A stretch of 64,000 nucleotides of DNA from Fastidiosipila sp963510375 (lineage in GTDB: Bacteria; Bacillota; Clostridia; Saccharofermentanales; Fastidiosipilaceae): the NCBI GenBank assembly GCA_963510375.1, contig CAUPES010000009.1, forward strand, positions 7,724-71,723. Reading direction: 5' to 3'. A program made the translations under genes and the position numbers. The notes below the pieces were generated by a model. That model did not search any database, was not told the origin of the DNA, and was given only the letters and a program-made list of their open reading frames with translations. Shown here piece by piece: positions 25,906 to 34,733 of this stretch (positions within the stretch are counted from its first letter, which is position 1; every line of letters starts with the position of its first letter).

Positions 25906-26880
25906 GTGAACAAAATATTTAAATTAAAACCAGCAATATCTCCAAAAGTTTGGGGTGGTACAAGACTCGCAAACGAATTTGATAAAGCTGAAGCTGGCAC
26001 ACAAATTGGTGAAACTTGGGAAATCTCTGCACACGCAGATGGTGAAGCCGTTATAGAAAACGGCGAACTTGCAGGCAAAACCTTGGCAGCAGTTGTTAAG
26101 GCAAATCCTGAAGTCATGGGAACTTATCCTAACGAAATTGGATATTTCCCAATCTTAACTAAGTTTATTGACGCTAAATCAGCTCTATCAATTCAAGTGC
26201 ACCCAAATGATGAGTACGCCCACAAGAATGAGGGAGATAATGGTAAAACAGAAATGTGGTACATTATCGGTGCTGAAGAAGGAAGCTTCATCTATCTTGG
26301 TCCAAAAGAAACTTTGAACGAAGAGGAAGCGAGAGAGAAACTTGCAGATGGTACTTTTGCAGAATTATTAAGACCGTTTGAAGTCCAACCAGGAGACTGC
26401 TTCTACGTACCTTCGGGAACCATACACGCAATTGGTGCTGGCGTTCTGGTTTATGAGATCCAACAAAGTTCAAACATAACCTACAGGCTATTTGATTACA
26501 ATAGACCTGGAAGTGATGGTAAACCTAGAGAGTTACATATTGAGCAATCTTTCGCAGTTATGGATTTAGATCCTGTAGATATGAAAAATGTTTCCTTGGC
26601 TAAAGACAGAAAAGCTGGCGAAGAAAAATTATTCTACGGCAAACATTTTCAAACTGACCTAATCACAGTAGCAGGCGAAAGAAGTCTAGAAGTTGGAAAT
26701 GAAAGTTTCTTAGGTTTAACAATTATTGAAGGCGAAGCAAAAGCTAGCCGCGCAAACGAAGAAGTTCAGCTCAAATTAGGTGAAACAATATTTGTTCCTG
26801 CCGGTTCTGATTCTCTATTGTTATCTGGTGACTGTAAGGCTATTATTAGTAGAGTTCATCCTTCTGAAAGTGATGTATAA
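25906..26880 (+). CDS. manA: Class I mannose-6-phosphate isomerase
   Basis: Zinc enzyme interconverting mannose-6-P and fructose-6-P. The cupin metal ligands are in IQVHPNDEYAHKNEG (about 96-110, Gln and two His), MWYII with Glu before it, and IHAIGAGVLVYEIQQSSNITYRLFDY (about 172-197). Length 324 fits the short Firmicutes type. The start is GTG with GGGAGG seven bases ahead. It probably forms a unit with the phosphohexomutase 105 bases downstream and would feed mannose from the GH38/GH130 system into glycolysis. Confidence 0.95.
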   Translation: MNKIFKLKPAISPKVWGGTRLANEFDKAEAGTQIGETWEISAHADGEAVIENGELAGKTLAAVVKANPEVMGTYPNEIGYFPILTKFIDAKSALSIQVHPNDEYAHKNEGDNGKTEMWYIIGAEEGSFIYLGPKETLNEEEAREKLADGTFAELLRPFEVQPGDCFYVPSGTIHAIGAGVLVYEIQQSSNITYRLFDYNRPGSDGKPRELHIEQSFAVMDLDPVDMKNVSLAKDRKAGEEKLFYGKHFQTDLITVAGERSLEVGNESFLGLTIIEGEAKASRANEEVQLKLGETIFVPAGSDSLLLSGDCKAIISRVHPSESDV

Positions 26881-26985
26881 AAGATTTGTAGTTTGCTTGA
26901 CAAAAATATTAAGCGATATGCAAGTTCTATAGAAAATTAGGAGAAAAGAAAAGAAAAAGGAAAGAAAAAGGAAAGAGGTATTTTA

Positions 26986-28683
26986 ATGGAAAGAAACGTT
27001 AAAGAATTATATCAACTATGGTTAGACAAAGTAGAAGATGAAAGTCTTCTTGCCGAGTTGAAATCCATATCAGGAGACGACGAAAAAATTAATGACGCCT
27101 TCTATCGTGATTTAGCTTTTGGTACTGGTGGATTGCGTGGAACTATCGGAGCTGGTACTAACAGAATGAACATTTACACTGTTGCCAAAGCTTCACAAGG
27201 TTTAGCTAATTACGTTAATAAAACAGCAAAATCAGAGCAAAAATCAATCGCTATCGGTTATGACTCACGTATTAAGTCTGACCTCTTCTCACAAGTAGCA
27301 GCAGCTGTTTATGCAGCAAACGGTATTCAAGTTCATCTTTATCCAGAACTAATGCCAACACCTGCAGTATCTTTTGCAATTAGAGAGTTGCAAACTGACG
27401 CCGGTGTAATGGTTACTGCTTCACACAACCCTGCTAAATACAATGGTTATAAAGTTTATGGTGCTGACGGTTGCCAAATCAAGACAGACGTAGCTGCCGC
27501 AATTTCAGATGAGATCAACAAGTTAGATACTTTCAGCGATATTGTTGATTACGACTTTGACTCAGCTTTAGCCGCTGGTAAAATCAAATATATCGGACCT
27601 GAAGTTTACACAGCTTATATTGAAGCAGTTAAAAATGAATCCGAAATAGATGAAAACACTAAAATTAACAAAGATGTTAAAATCATCTACTCTCCAATTC
27701 ACGGTGCAGGATTGAAACCTGTTTTACGTGCTTTGGAAGAAATGGGCTACACAAACTTGAGCGTTGTTAAAGAGCAAGAACAACCAGACGGAAACTTCCC
27801 AACTGCTCCATATCCAAACCCTGAGTATTCTGAAGCGATGGCTCTTGGTATTGAATATGCAAAACGTGAAGATGCTGATATGTTCATGGCAACTGATCCT
27901 GACGCGGACCGTTTAGGTATCGCAATTAAGAACCCTTCAGGAGAGTTTGAGTTAGTTTCTGGTAACTTAGTTGGTGTATTGTTGTTAGACTACATTATTC
28001 ATCGTAAACAAACAACAAATACAATGCCAGAGAATCCAGTTTTTGTTAAAACTATCGTAACTACTTCTCTTGCAGAAAAAGTTGCTGAATCTAACAATGT
28101 TGAGACAGTTAATGTTCTAACAGGATTCAAGTACATTGGTGAACAAATAGCTAAGCTAGAAGCAGTTGGTAGAGTTGACGACTACATCTTAGGTTACGAA
28201 GAAAGCTACGGTTACTTAAGTGGTCCTTATGTACGTGATAAAGATGCTGTTAATGCAGCTATCTTAGTTGCTGAAATGTTCTCATACTACATGACTAACG
28301 GCGTCAACTTATTCGATAAACTTGAAGAAATTTACGCTAAATACGGCTTCTATCTTGATACTTTAGAGTCATATCAATTCGAAGGTCAAGCTGGTTTCGA
28401 AAGAATGAACGCAATTATGCAAGGTCTACGTGATCAAGAAATTTCTGAAATCGCAGGTATGGAAGTTACAGAAATTTTCGACTATAACAAAGGTGTTGGC
28501 GATTTGCCAAAATCTGATGTCTTGAAATTTATACTTGGCGAAAATGGTAGCTTTGTAGTCAGACCTTCTGGTACTGAACCTAAGTTAAAGATCTACATCT
28601 CACTTAAAGCAGATCGTGAACAGGCAGAAGCTCTAGAAAAAGAACTAAGATCAGAAATAGAAAAGATTGCTGGTATAAGATAG
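26986..28683 (+). CDS. Phosphoglucomutase/phosphomannomutase (alpha-phosphohexomutase)
   Basis: Interconverts hexose-1-P and hexose-6-P. All four family signatures are present: the phosphoserine loop VTASHNPAKYNGYK (about 144-157), the metal loop ATDPDADRLGIA (about 303-314), the sugar loop GYEESYGYL (about 404) and the phosphate-binding RPSGTEPKLKIY (about 525). The 565-residue length is that of the PgcA-like group, able to use glucose and often mannose phosphates. The ribosome site sits in an A/G-only tract containing two GAAAAAGGAAA repeats. With manA it supplies or consumes mannose-1-P, the product of GH130. Confidence 0.93.
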   Translation: MERNVKELYQLWLDKVEDESLLAELKSISGDDEKINDAFYRDLAFGTGGLRGTIGAGTNRMNIYTVAKASQGLANYVNKTAKSEQKSIAIGYDSRIKSDLFSQVAAAVYAANGIQVHLYPELMPTPAVSFAIRELQTDAGVMVTASHNPAKYNGYKVYGADGCQIKTDVAAAISDEINKLDTFSDIVDYDFDSALAAGKIKYIGPEVYTAYIEAVKNESEIDENTKINKDVKIIYSPIHGAGLKPVLRALEEMGYTNLSVVKEQEQPDGNFPTAPYPNPEYSEAMALGIEYAKREDADMFMATDPDADRLGIAIKNPSGEFELVSGNLVGVLLLDYIIHRKQTTNTMPENPVFVKTIVTTSLAEKVAESNNVETVNVLTGFKYIGEQIAKLEAVGRVDDYILGYEESYGYLSGPYVRDKDAVNAAILVAEMFSYYMTNGVNLFDKLEEIYAKYGFYLDTLESYQFEGQAGFERMNAIMQGLRDQEISEIAGMEVTEIFDYNKGVGDLPKSDVLKFILGENGSFVVRPSGTEPKLKIYISLKADREQAEALEKELRSEIEKIAGIR

Positions 28684-28706
28684 TAAACTTACAAAAAGCA
28701 AAAATA

Positions 28707-28762
28707 AAAGCGGCGGAACAAATAAACTGCACTACAAAATTTGTTCCACCGCTTTCTTTTTC
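28707..28762. terminator. Strong hairpin terminator after the phosphohexomutase gene
   Basis: A 17-base stem (AAAGCGGCGGAACAAAT with ATTTGTTCCACCGCTTT, one mismatch) is followed by CTTTTTC on the plus strand. It lies between convergent genes and the minus-strand side also has an A/T-rich tail, so it may act both ways. Confidence 0.85.
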
Positions 28763-28788
28763 TCAGCTTATACAAAAAGTATAGTGAA

Positions 28789-29829
28789 CTAAATATTTAA
28801 CTCACTTAGTTCAAAACCTAAATATTTTTCCAGTTCTTTCTTTTTACCTTGACCATCCTTTAATTGAGTATATGATTGGAAAAGGTCGAAACTAGCACCT
28901 CTATTGGCTTCGATCAAGCATGGACCTGTTTCTGTTATCGCAACATCCCAACCAATAAAATTAAGATCTGTCAATTCCAGTGCTTGTTTACATATATCCA
29001 AAACTTCGTTGAAATATGGCACTTGAAAACCAATCAGCTTAAATCCTGTATATTGATTTTCGCTAAACTCCTTGATATTAGGATAAATTCTAAAGAAAGG
29101 ATAGTTAACAACTCCGTTTTCATCTAAAACACAAGAAGCACCCTGTAGTGAGCAGTTATCCTTGTCACAATCATCAGTTGCTATTCTTGATGCCACGAAT
29201 GGTGTTGAAATATTGCCTTGCTTATCTCTTATCGTCATAACTCTAATAGTATTTACAGAATTCAAAGACAATTTAGACATTTCATGATGTTGAACAATAT
29301 TTTCTTCCAAAACCAAAAGTTCTCTTTCTATAAGGTCTTCATAAATTTTACTTAGCGGCTTCGACTCTAGTTCTTGCCTAGTCAATTTAAATACAGACTT
29401 ACCACCATAACCAAACGGATTTTTTGCCCACACTAAATCATGATCGGCAACAAATTTACAAAAGTCAGCATAACTTGAGTAGCGTAAATCTAAGCTACTT
29501 ATCGTTCTAAATCGCTCAAAATTTTTATTAAATAAACCTTTATCTTCTATGATGCTAAAATCTTTAGACTCTGTATCAAAATAATCTGCTATCTCCCTAT
29601 AGTGTGGCAAATTACATACAAACGATTTCCTATACTCACTATTTGTATTTTGGTGAAAACCAAAAACAAAATACTCACCCCAGTTGAAACCTGCATTGTT
29701 GCATCTTTTAATATCAGAGCACAAATCATAATAAGACCTTCCTGTTGTCCTTTTAGCCTGTCTAATAAGTGGTAACAAACTTTTCCAGTCAACAGTGAAG
29801 AGCTTCTTGATAACTTGAGCAAACCCCAT
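28789..29829 (-). CDS. ATP-grasp protein of the sugar-transfer-associated family
   Basis: A 346-residue ATP-grasp enzyme resembling the group found in polysaccharide gene clusters. Visible parts are the nucleotide-binding WAKNPFGYGGKSVFKL (about 144-159), the LVLEENIVQHHEMSKL segment, NTIRVMTI (about 203) and the metal-binding end GWDVAITETGPCLIEANRGAS (about 300-320, Glu and Asn). The reaction is unknown; such proteins probably ligate an amino or carboxylate group to a glycan precursor. It is close to an XRE regulator 58 bases upstream and shares no gene with a glycan cluster here. Confidence 0.75.
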   Translation of the reverse strand: MGFAQVIKKLFTVDWKSLLPLIRQAKRTTGRSYYDLCSDIKRCNNAGFNWGEYFVFGFHQNTNSEYRKSFVCNLPHYREIADYFDTESKDFSIIEDKGLFNKNFERFRTISSLDLRYSSYADFCKFVADHDLVWAKNPFGYGGKSVFKLTRQELESKPLSKIYEDLIERELLVLEENIVQHHEMSKLSLNSVNTIRVMTIRDKQGNISTPFVASRIATDDCDKDNCSLQGASCVLDENGVVNYPFFRIYPNIKEFSENQYTGFKLIGFQVPYFNEVLDICKQALELTDLNFIGWDVAITETGPCLIEANRGASFDLFQSYTQLKDGQGKKKELEKYLGFELSELNI

Positions 29830-29887
29830 TACATATCCCTCTCAAAATTTATCAATTTTTATCTATTGTATTTAATTGTAATACAAA

Positions 29888-30148
29888 CTAATCATCCTTG
29901 CGCTTCTTATATTCATAATCACCTGATCCATCTAGATCAAAAATTTCATAGATTGAAGCATTAACTGCTTCTGCTATTTTGTATGCTAAACTCAAGCTAG
30001 GTATAGTCTTACCATTTTCAATTTTATTAATACTAATTCTGGAAACACCAACTTTTTTACCTAACCTATGTTGTGATAAATTGTATGGCAGACGATATTC
30101 TCTAATTCTGTTTCTCATTTTCATGTCTTTTTCTTTATCTTCACTCAT
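29888..30148 (-). CDS. XRE-family helix-turn-helix regulator
   Basis: An 86-residue DNA-binding protein. Residues about 12-66 form a Cro/C1-type helix-turn-helix (LSQHRLGKKVGVSRISINKIENGKTIPSL) followed by AYKIAEAVNASIYEIFDL; a charged tail completes it. GAGG precedes the ATG. Being on the same strand and 58 bases upstream of the ATP-grasp gene, it may be co-transcribed with it. Its target is not apparent. Confidence 0.85.
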   Translation of the reverse strand: MSEDKEKDMKMRNRIREYRLPYNLSQHRLGKKVGVSRISINKIENGKTIPSLSLAYKIAEAVNASIYEIFDLDGSGDYEYKKRKDD

Positions 30149-30216
30149 ATTAAAAACCTCACTTTCTTAATATCTCAGGTTAAAATTACTTTACCACAAA
30201 TTTCCATTATTTTCTA

Positions 30217-30259
30217 TAAAAAAATAACAACGGAGCAGAAAGTCTATTCTGCTCCGTTG
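30217..30259 (-). terminator. Terminator of the GH38 gene
   Basis: CAACGGAGCAGAA (30228-30240) pairs perfectly with TTCTGCTCCGTTG (30247-30259); on the minus strand it is followed by TTATTTTTTT. It closes the GH130-GH38 unit. Confidence 0.92.
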
Positions 30260-30288
30260 AACCTTTTTTATAAATTTTTAATTATTTG

Positions 30289-33200
30289 CTACTTAATTCT
30301 CAAGCTGTAAATTTCGTAAGGTTTCATTGTGAAGTGGATACCTTCTTCATCTACAACAGGTTGTGCAGCCTCATCTACACTTAGAGTACGCTCTTGTAAG
30401 TTACATGCTTCAACTGAAGAGAATTCGCCATTCCATTTCAATGTTACATGTGTGTAGGAGTTTTCTGACTCGTACAATCTTACAACTTTACCTTCGCCAT
30501 CTTCAGCAACCTTAACAGTCTCAATAACTACATTAGGTGAGTCTACTGAAACTAGTGAGAATTTACCTTTATCAGCTGTATTATCTTTAACAATAACTTC
30601 TTGGTTCAAGTTGTATGATTCTTCAACTGTTCTACCTACTCTGAAATCACCTTCATGTGGCAATAGTGAGTAAGTGAAGTAATGTGTCTCACGGTCTGAA
30701 ACTGGGTTTGGTTGAATACCTGACTTAATTAAGCTTAGTACTATTGTGGATTCCATGAAGGAGTGACCATATTTACAGTCATTCATCAAGGATACACCGT
30801 AGTTACCTTCTGATAAGTCTACCCATTTATGTGCACAAGTTTCGAATCTTGCTTGATCCCAGCTTGTATTTTTGTGGATCTTACGTTTGATATTACCAAA
30901 TTGAATATCAAATGTAGCTTCATCAGTATTTACGTTAACTGGGAAGTGAACCTTGAGTAAGTGTTGGAATTCATTCCATTCAACTACGTTTACAAAGTCA
31001 ATTCTGCGGCTATCAGCATAGAAATGAATATCTTGGTTTAATGTTGATTTGCTGAACTTACGTACTACACGCAATGTTGCTCTAACATCACCTACTTCAA
31101 CCCATTCAGCACTCTCTACATCTGTTAGATCCCAGAACTTCTCTGTGTAGTAGTAGTCGATATCCCAGTTATCGTAGTACATTGGTTTATCTTCATAGAC
31201 ACGTAATAAGTTTGCTCTCTTACCGTCTTGAACTACTTCACGTTTGTTGTCCTTATCGTAGATAGATGTAATGTTGAAGTCTTCATCAAATTTAACATCA
31301 TAGAAAGGAGTTTCAATGCTATGTTTATCTGCTGATAATACTAAGCGATTCTTTGACTCTACTTCTTGATTTAGTTTTGTGAAACTCTCGTAACCTTTGC
31401 TTGGTAAGTTTTCAACGTAAGCAATTGCACCATCATTTGTTTGTTGTACTGCATAAACAGATCCATCTGATGCTTGGATTGCTTTTGCATCGATATTGCC
31501 TAGTTTTACAACATCATTTCTTGTGTAACCATGTGGGTTGAATAGTGTTAGCTTGTCGCCTTCACCTAACAAGTAATCTAGACGTGCATCAATAAGCTTG
31601 CAAATAGTTGCTTTTGCTTCTCTATATTCTAGCCTTGTTACTTCATAGACTTCGTTAATAGCTGTACCTGGTAAGATATCGTGGAATTGGTTACGTAGTA
31701 CCATTGTCCAGATTTGATCAATATCTTCTTTTGGATAATCAACACCATCAAGAGCCAATGATGAAATCAACTCTAATGCCATTAATCCTAATTCTGTCTT
31801 ACGGTTAGAGCGTTTATTTCTAGCCATACTTGTGTAAGTACCACGGTGATATTCTAAGTATAGATCTCCATGCCAGACTGGTAGTTTAGGATTGTTACCT
31901 ACTCTTTCTTCTAGCTCTTCGAAATATTGTTTTGCATAAACTTGACGAGTCTTAGGAATACCTGTGATACCTTTGCTTAGACGTTTCTCTGTTTCTAGCA
32001 TCCAACGGGTAGCTCCACCACCACCATCACCATGACCGAAGCAGACTAAGATATCGTTATTCAAATCTTTTTGTTGATATCTCTCCCAAGCTCCGCAAAT
32101 TGCATCTGGATGTAGCATACCGTTATATGTAGTATTAAAATCAGCTTTAACATCTTGACCGATTGCTGGAGTTGTAATCATGTGTGTTAGAACTTCAGTA
32201 CCGTCAATACCTTTCCAATGGAAAGTATCAAAAGGAATCTTGTTAACTTGGCTCCATGAAATCTTAGTTGTCATGAAGTAGTCAACATCACTCTTCTTCA
32301 ATAGTTGTGGCAACTGTGCGTTATAACCGAAAGTATCTGGTAACCAGTAAACTCTATTTTCACGACCAAAGTTCTCACGGTTGAATTTCTTACCATATAG
32401 CATTTGACGAGTTAAACTCTCACCGGATGAGATATTTGTATCCATCTCAACCCAGTTAGCACCTTCAGGCTCCCAACGTCCTTCTTTTACTCTTTCTTTG
32501 ATACGTTCGAACATTTCTGGATAACGTTCTTTAACGTATGAGTAAACTTGAGGTGTACTGTGTAAGAATTTATAGTCTGGATACTCTTCCATCAGCTTAA
32601 GTACTGTAGCGAAACTACGTACTACTTTTTCCTTAGTTTGTGATACGGTCCACCACCAAGCAACGTCAATATGAGTGTGTCCAATACAGCTTGCAATAAC
32701 TTCATCTTCTCCTGCTAGATCTGTGTATAAATCTTTTGCCAAGAATTCTCTTGTTTCTTTTACTGAAGCATAAAATTCTTCACTATAAGGAACACGTAAA
32801 TCTAATAGGTTAACTGCATCGTTCAAAACTTTTGTAAGTTTAATTTTGCTTAGACTCTCATCCTCTAAGCGTTTAAATGCTTGTAGAGGAATTTGCAAAT
32901 CATAGTATAGATCCTTGATTTCTGGATCAATTTCTAGAAGAGCAGTTGAGAAGTTAAATTCGTGGTATAAAGTACCTGAATATGCTTGTACATCTAGTTT
33001 GTATACATCACCGGCTTTTGCATTCTCTGATAAAAGAACGTCCAAGTGGTTAACATCCATACCTTGAGTAACTTTGCCATTTACGAATAGCAAGAATTGC
33101 GGATTACGCATGTCCTCACCACCTTCAAATTGGCTTGATACTTTAATCCATAGTGGTTTACCATCAAACTCTTCTGGTACAACTACTTCATTTTTGAACC

Positions 33201-33402
33201 AGTAGTGATTGTCTGGGCCATACCAGTGCATAGTTGCGTTATCAAACTCTGCATATGGAGTAGGATCTTGATCAGCTTCTTCTGGGTAGAAAAACTGTCC
33301 TTTTTTGAATTGCCATTTCTTAGGTGTTGGCAATGCTTGTTTGACAGTTAGTCTTTTCAACTGATCACAAATAGTTTGTACACGTTCTGGAAGATAATTC
33401 AT
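30289..33402 (-). CDS. Alpha-mannosidase, glycoside hydrolase family 38
   Basis: Cytosolic exo-alpha-mannosidase of 1037 residues, the usual length. The zinc and nucleophile sites of the GH38 N-terminal domain are visible: GHTHIDVAWWWTVSQTKEK (about 241-259), EGANWVEMDTNI (about 313) and YWLPDTFGYNAQLPQLLKKS (about 350). The middle three-helix bundle follows (about 510-620), then the C-terminal beta domains. No signal peptide, so it acts on imported oligosaccharide. It follows GH130 by 63 bases on the same strand and is the last gene of the mannoside unit. Confidence 0.94.
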   Translation of the reverse strand: MNYLPERVQTICDQLKRLTVKQALPTPKKWQFKKGQFFYPEEADQDPTPYAEFDNATMHWYGPDNHYWFKNEVVVPEEFDGKPLWIKVSSQFEGGEDMRNPQFLLFVNGKVTQGMDVNHLDVLLSENAKAGDVYKLDVQAYSGTLYHEFNFSTALLEIDPEIKDLYYDLQIPLQAFKRLEDESLSKIKLTKVLNDAVNLLDLRVPYSEEFYASVKETREFLAKDLYTDLAGEDEVIASCIGHTHIDVAWWWTVSQTKEKVVRSFATVLKLMEEYPDYKFLHSTPQVYSYVKERYPEMFERIKERVKEGRWEPEGANWVEMDTNISSGESLTRQMLYGKKFNRENFGRENRVYWLPDTFGYNAQLPQLLKKSDVDYFMTTKISWSQVNKIPFDTFHWKGIDGTEVLTHMITTPAIGQDVKADFNTTYNGMLHPDAICGAWERYQQKDLNNDILVCFGHGDGGGGATRWMLETEKRLSKGITGIPKTRQVYAKQYFEELEERVGNNPKLPVWHGDLYLEYHRGTYTSMARNKRSNRKTELGLMALELISSLALDGVDYPKEDIDQIWTMVLRNQFHDILPGTAINEVYEVTRLEYREAKATICKLIDARLDYLLGEGDKLTLFNPHGYTRNDVVKLGNIDAKAIQASDGSVYAVQQTNDGAIAYVENLPSKGYESFTKLNQEVESKNRLVLSADKHSIETPFYDVKFDEDFNITSIYDKDNKREVVQDGKRANLLRVYEDKPMYYDNWDIDYYYTEKFWDLTDVESAEWVEVGDVRATLRVVRKFSKSTLNQDIHFYADSRRIDFVNVVEWNEFQHLLKVHFPVNVNTDEATFDIQFGNIKRKIHKNTSWDQARFETCAHKWVDLSEGNYGVSLMNDCKYGHSFMESTIVLSLIKSGIQPNPVSDRETHYFTYSLLPHEGDFRVGRTVEESYNLNQEVIVKDNTADKGKFSLVSVDSPNVVIETVKVAEDGEGKVVRLYESENSYTHVTLKWNGEFSSVEACNLQERTLSVDEAAQPVVDEEGIHFTMKPYEIYSLRIK

Positions 33403-33465
33403 CTTTCATCCCTTTCTTTTTGTGTCTTATTTTTTACCTTTTGTTTTCTCTAAAAAATACTGCCA

Positions 33466-34476
33466 CTATTCTTCGAAGTGACCATCTTTTGTATATTGAA
33501 CTAATTCATCAACAGTAGTGAAAGCCAAAGCTGTAACTGTATCAGCTGCACCATAGTACATTGCAATACGACCTGTTTCACTATCTGCTAGTACCGCACA
33601 TGGGAATGTAACGTTAGGAACGTCACCAGCCATTTCATATAGTTCATGTGGTGCTAATACGTAATCTTTGGAGCGGTATAAAACTTTCCATGGTTCATCA
33701 ATATCTAAGATAGCTGAACCGACACGATATACGTAACCATTAGCTGTATTAATAACACCATGATAAATTACTAACCAACCTTCATCTGTTTCGATAGGTA
33801 CTGGTCCTGGACCAATTTTCAAGCTTTGCCATGCTGATGTATCACCTTTGACTGCACCCATAACATATCTATGACGACCCCAGTATATTAAGTCTTCACT
33901 TTGGCTTACGAAAATATCACCAAAAGGTGTGTGACCAGTATCTGAAGGACGGCTGAGCATCATATATCTGCCATTAATCTTACGTGGGAAAAGTACACCA
34001 TTTCTATTGTATGGTAGGTAAGCATTTTCCATTTGATGGAAAGTCTTAAAATCTTTTGTCCATGCCACACCAATTGTAGGACCATGGTAACCATTACACC
34101 AGTTTACATAGTACTTATCTTCAATCTTAATAACACGTGGATCATATCTATATTCACGGGTCATTACATTCTCTGCATCTTCCATGCTCTCATCTGGGAC
34201 TAGATGAATTGGAGTATCATCAATCTCCCAGTTCAAACCATCTTTACTAAAACCTGCGAAAATATCCATACTTACTGAACGGCTATCGCAACGAAATACA
34301 CCTGCAAAACCATCCTCAAATGGTACTACTGCACTATTGAAAACACTATTAGAAACAGCATTACCGTCTCTTCCTATAACAGGGTTTCCTGAAAATTTCC
34401 AAAATGGTAGTGGACCATCTTTCTTTCTATCTTCCCAAGGCATATTTGGAATTGCCGGACCTATAATTTTTGTCAT
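33466..34476 (-). CDS. GH130 beta-mannoside phosphorylase
   Basis: A 336-residue five-bladed beta-propeller that phosphorolyses beta-mannosides to mannose-1-P. Conserved blocks are GNAVSNSVFNSAVVPFEDGF (about 38-57), YDPRVIKIEDKYYVNWCNGY (about 115; catalytic Asp), and LKIGPGPVPIETDEGWLVIYHGV (about 213). The specificity subgroup (mannosylglucose, mannobiose or mannosyl-N-acetylglucosamine) cannot be set by eye; pairing with a GH38 suggests a glycan core Man-GlcNAc substrate as one option. AAGGAG precedes the ATG. A terminator hairpin lies upstream of it, after the binding-protein gene. Confidence 0.9.
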   Translation of the reverse strand: MTKIIGPAIPNMPWEDRKKDGPLPFWKFSGNPVIGRDGNAVSNSVFNSAVVPFEDGFAGVFRCDSRSVSMDIFAGFSKDGLNWEIDDTPIHLVPDESMEDAENVMTREYRYDPRVIKIEDKYYVNWCNGYHGPTIGVAWTKDFKTFHQMENAYLPYNRNGVLFPRKINGRYMMLSRPSDTGHTPFGDIFVSQSEDLIYWGRHRYVMGAVKGDTSAWQSLKIGPGPVPIETDEGWLVIYHGVINTANGYVYRVGSAILDIDEPWKVLYRSKDYVLAPHELYEMAGDVPNVTFPCAVLADSETGRIAMYYGAADTVTALAFTTVDELVQYTKDGHFEE

Positions 34477-34573
34477 CTCATACTCCTTCTATTAAAAAGA
34501 TTTTTCTAAATTTTATTCTTAAAATAAGTATAACTTGAAATAAATTGTTTTTCACAACCAATCTCATTAATTC

Positions 34574-34616
34574 AAAAAAGATGACGGATACATGTATAAA
34601 CATTTTTCCGTCATCT
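34574..34616 (-). terminator. Intrinsic terminator inside the mannoside operon
   Basis: AGATGACGGA and TCCGTCATCT pair perfectly (34579-34588 with 34607-34616) and on the minus strand run into TTTTTTG. It lies between the binding-protein gene and GH130, so transcription of the transporter would largely stop here, with read-through or a separate promoter serving GH130-GH38 (a weak -10, TATACT, lies between hairpin and GH130). Confidence 0.88.
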
Positions 34617-34733
34617 ACATAATACCTTAATTCGAAATTAATCCAATAAGGACTTATTAAATTTTACTTGGAGTAAATTTTAATTACTCTCAAGCGGAAG
34701 CATAACAATTTTTCAATTTATAATTTCTTATAA

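Noticed and set aside
26940..26975. A/G-only repeat before the phosphohexomutase gene as a regulatory element
   Set aside because: It is most simply an extended ribosome-binding purine tract; no symmetry or spacing suggests more.
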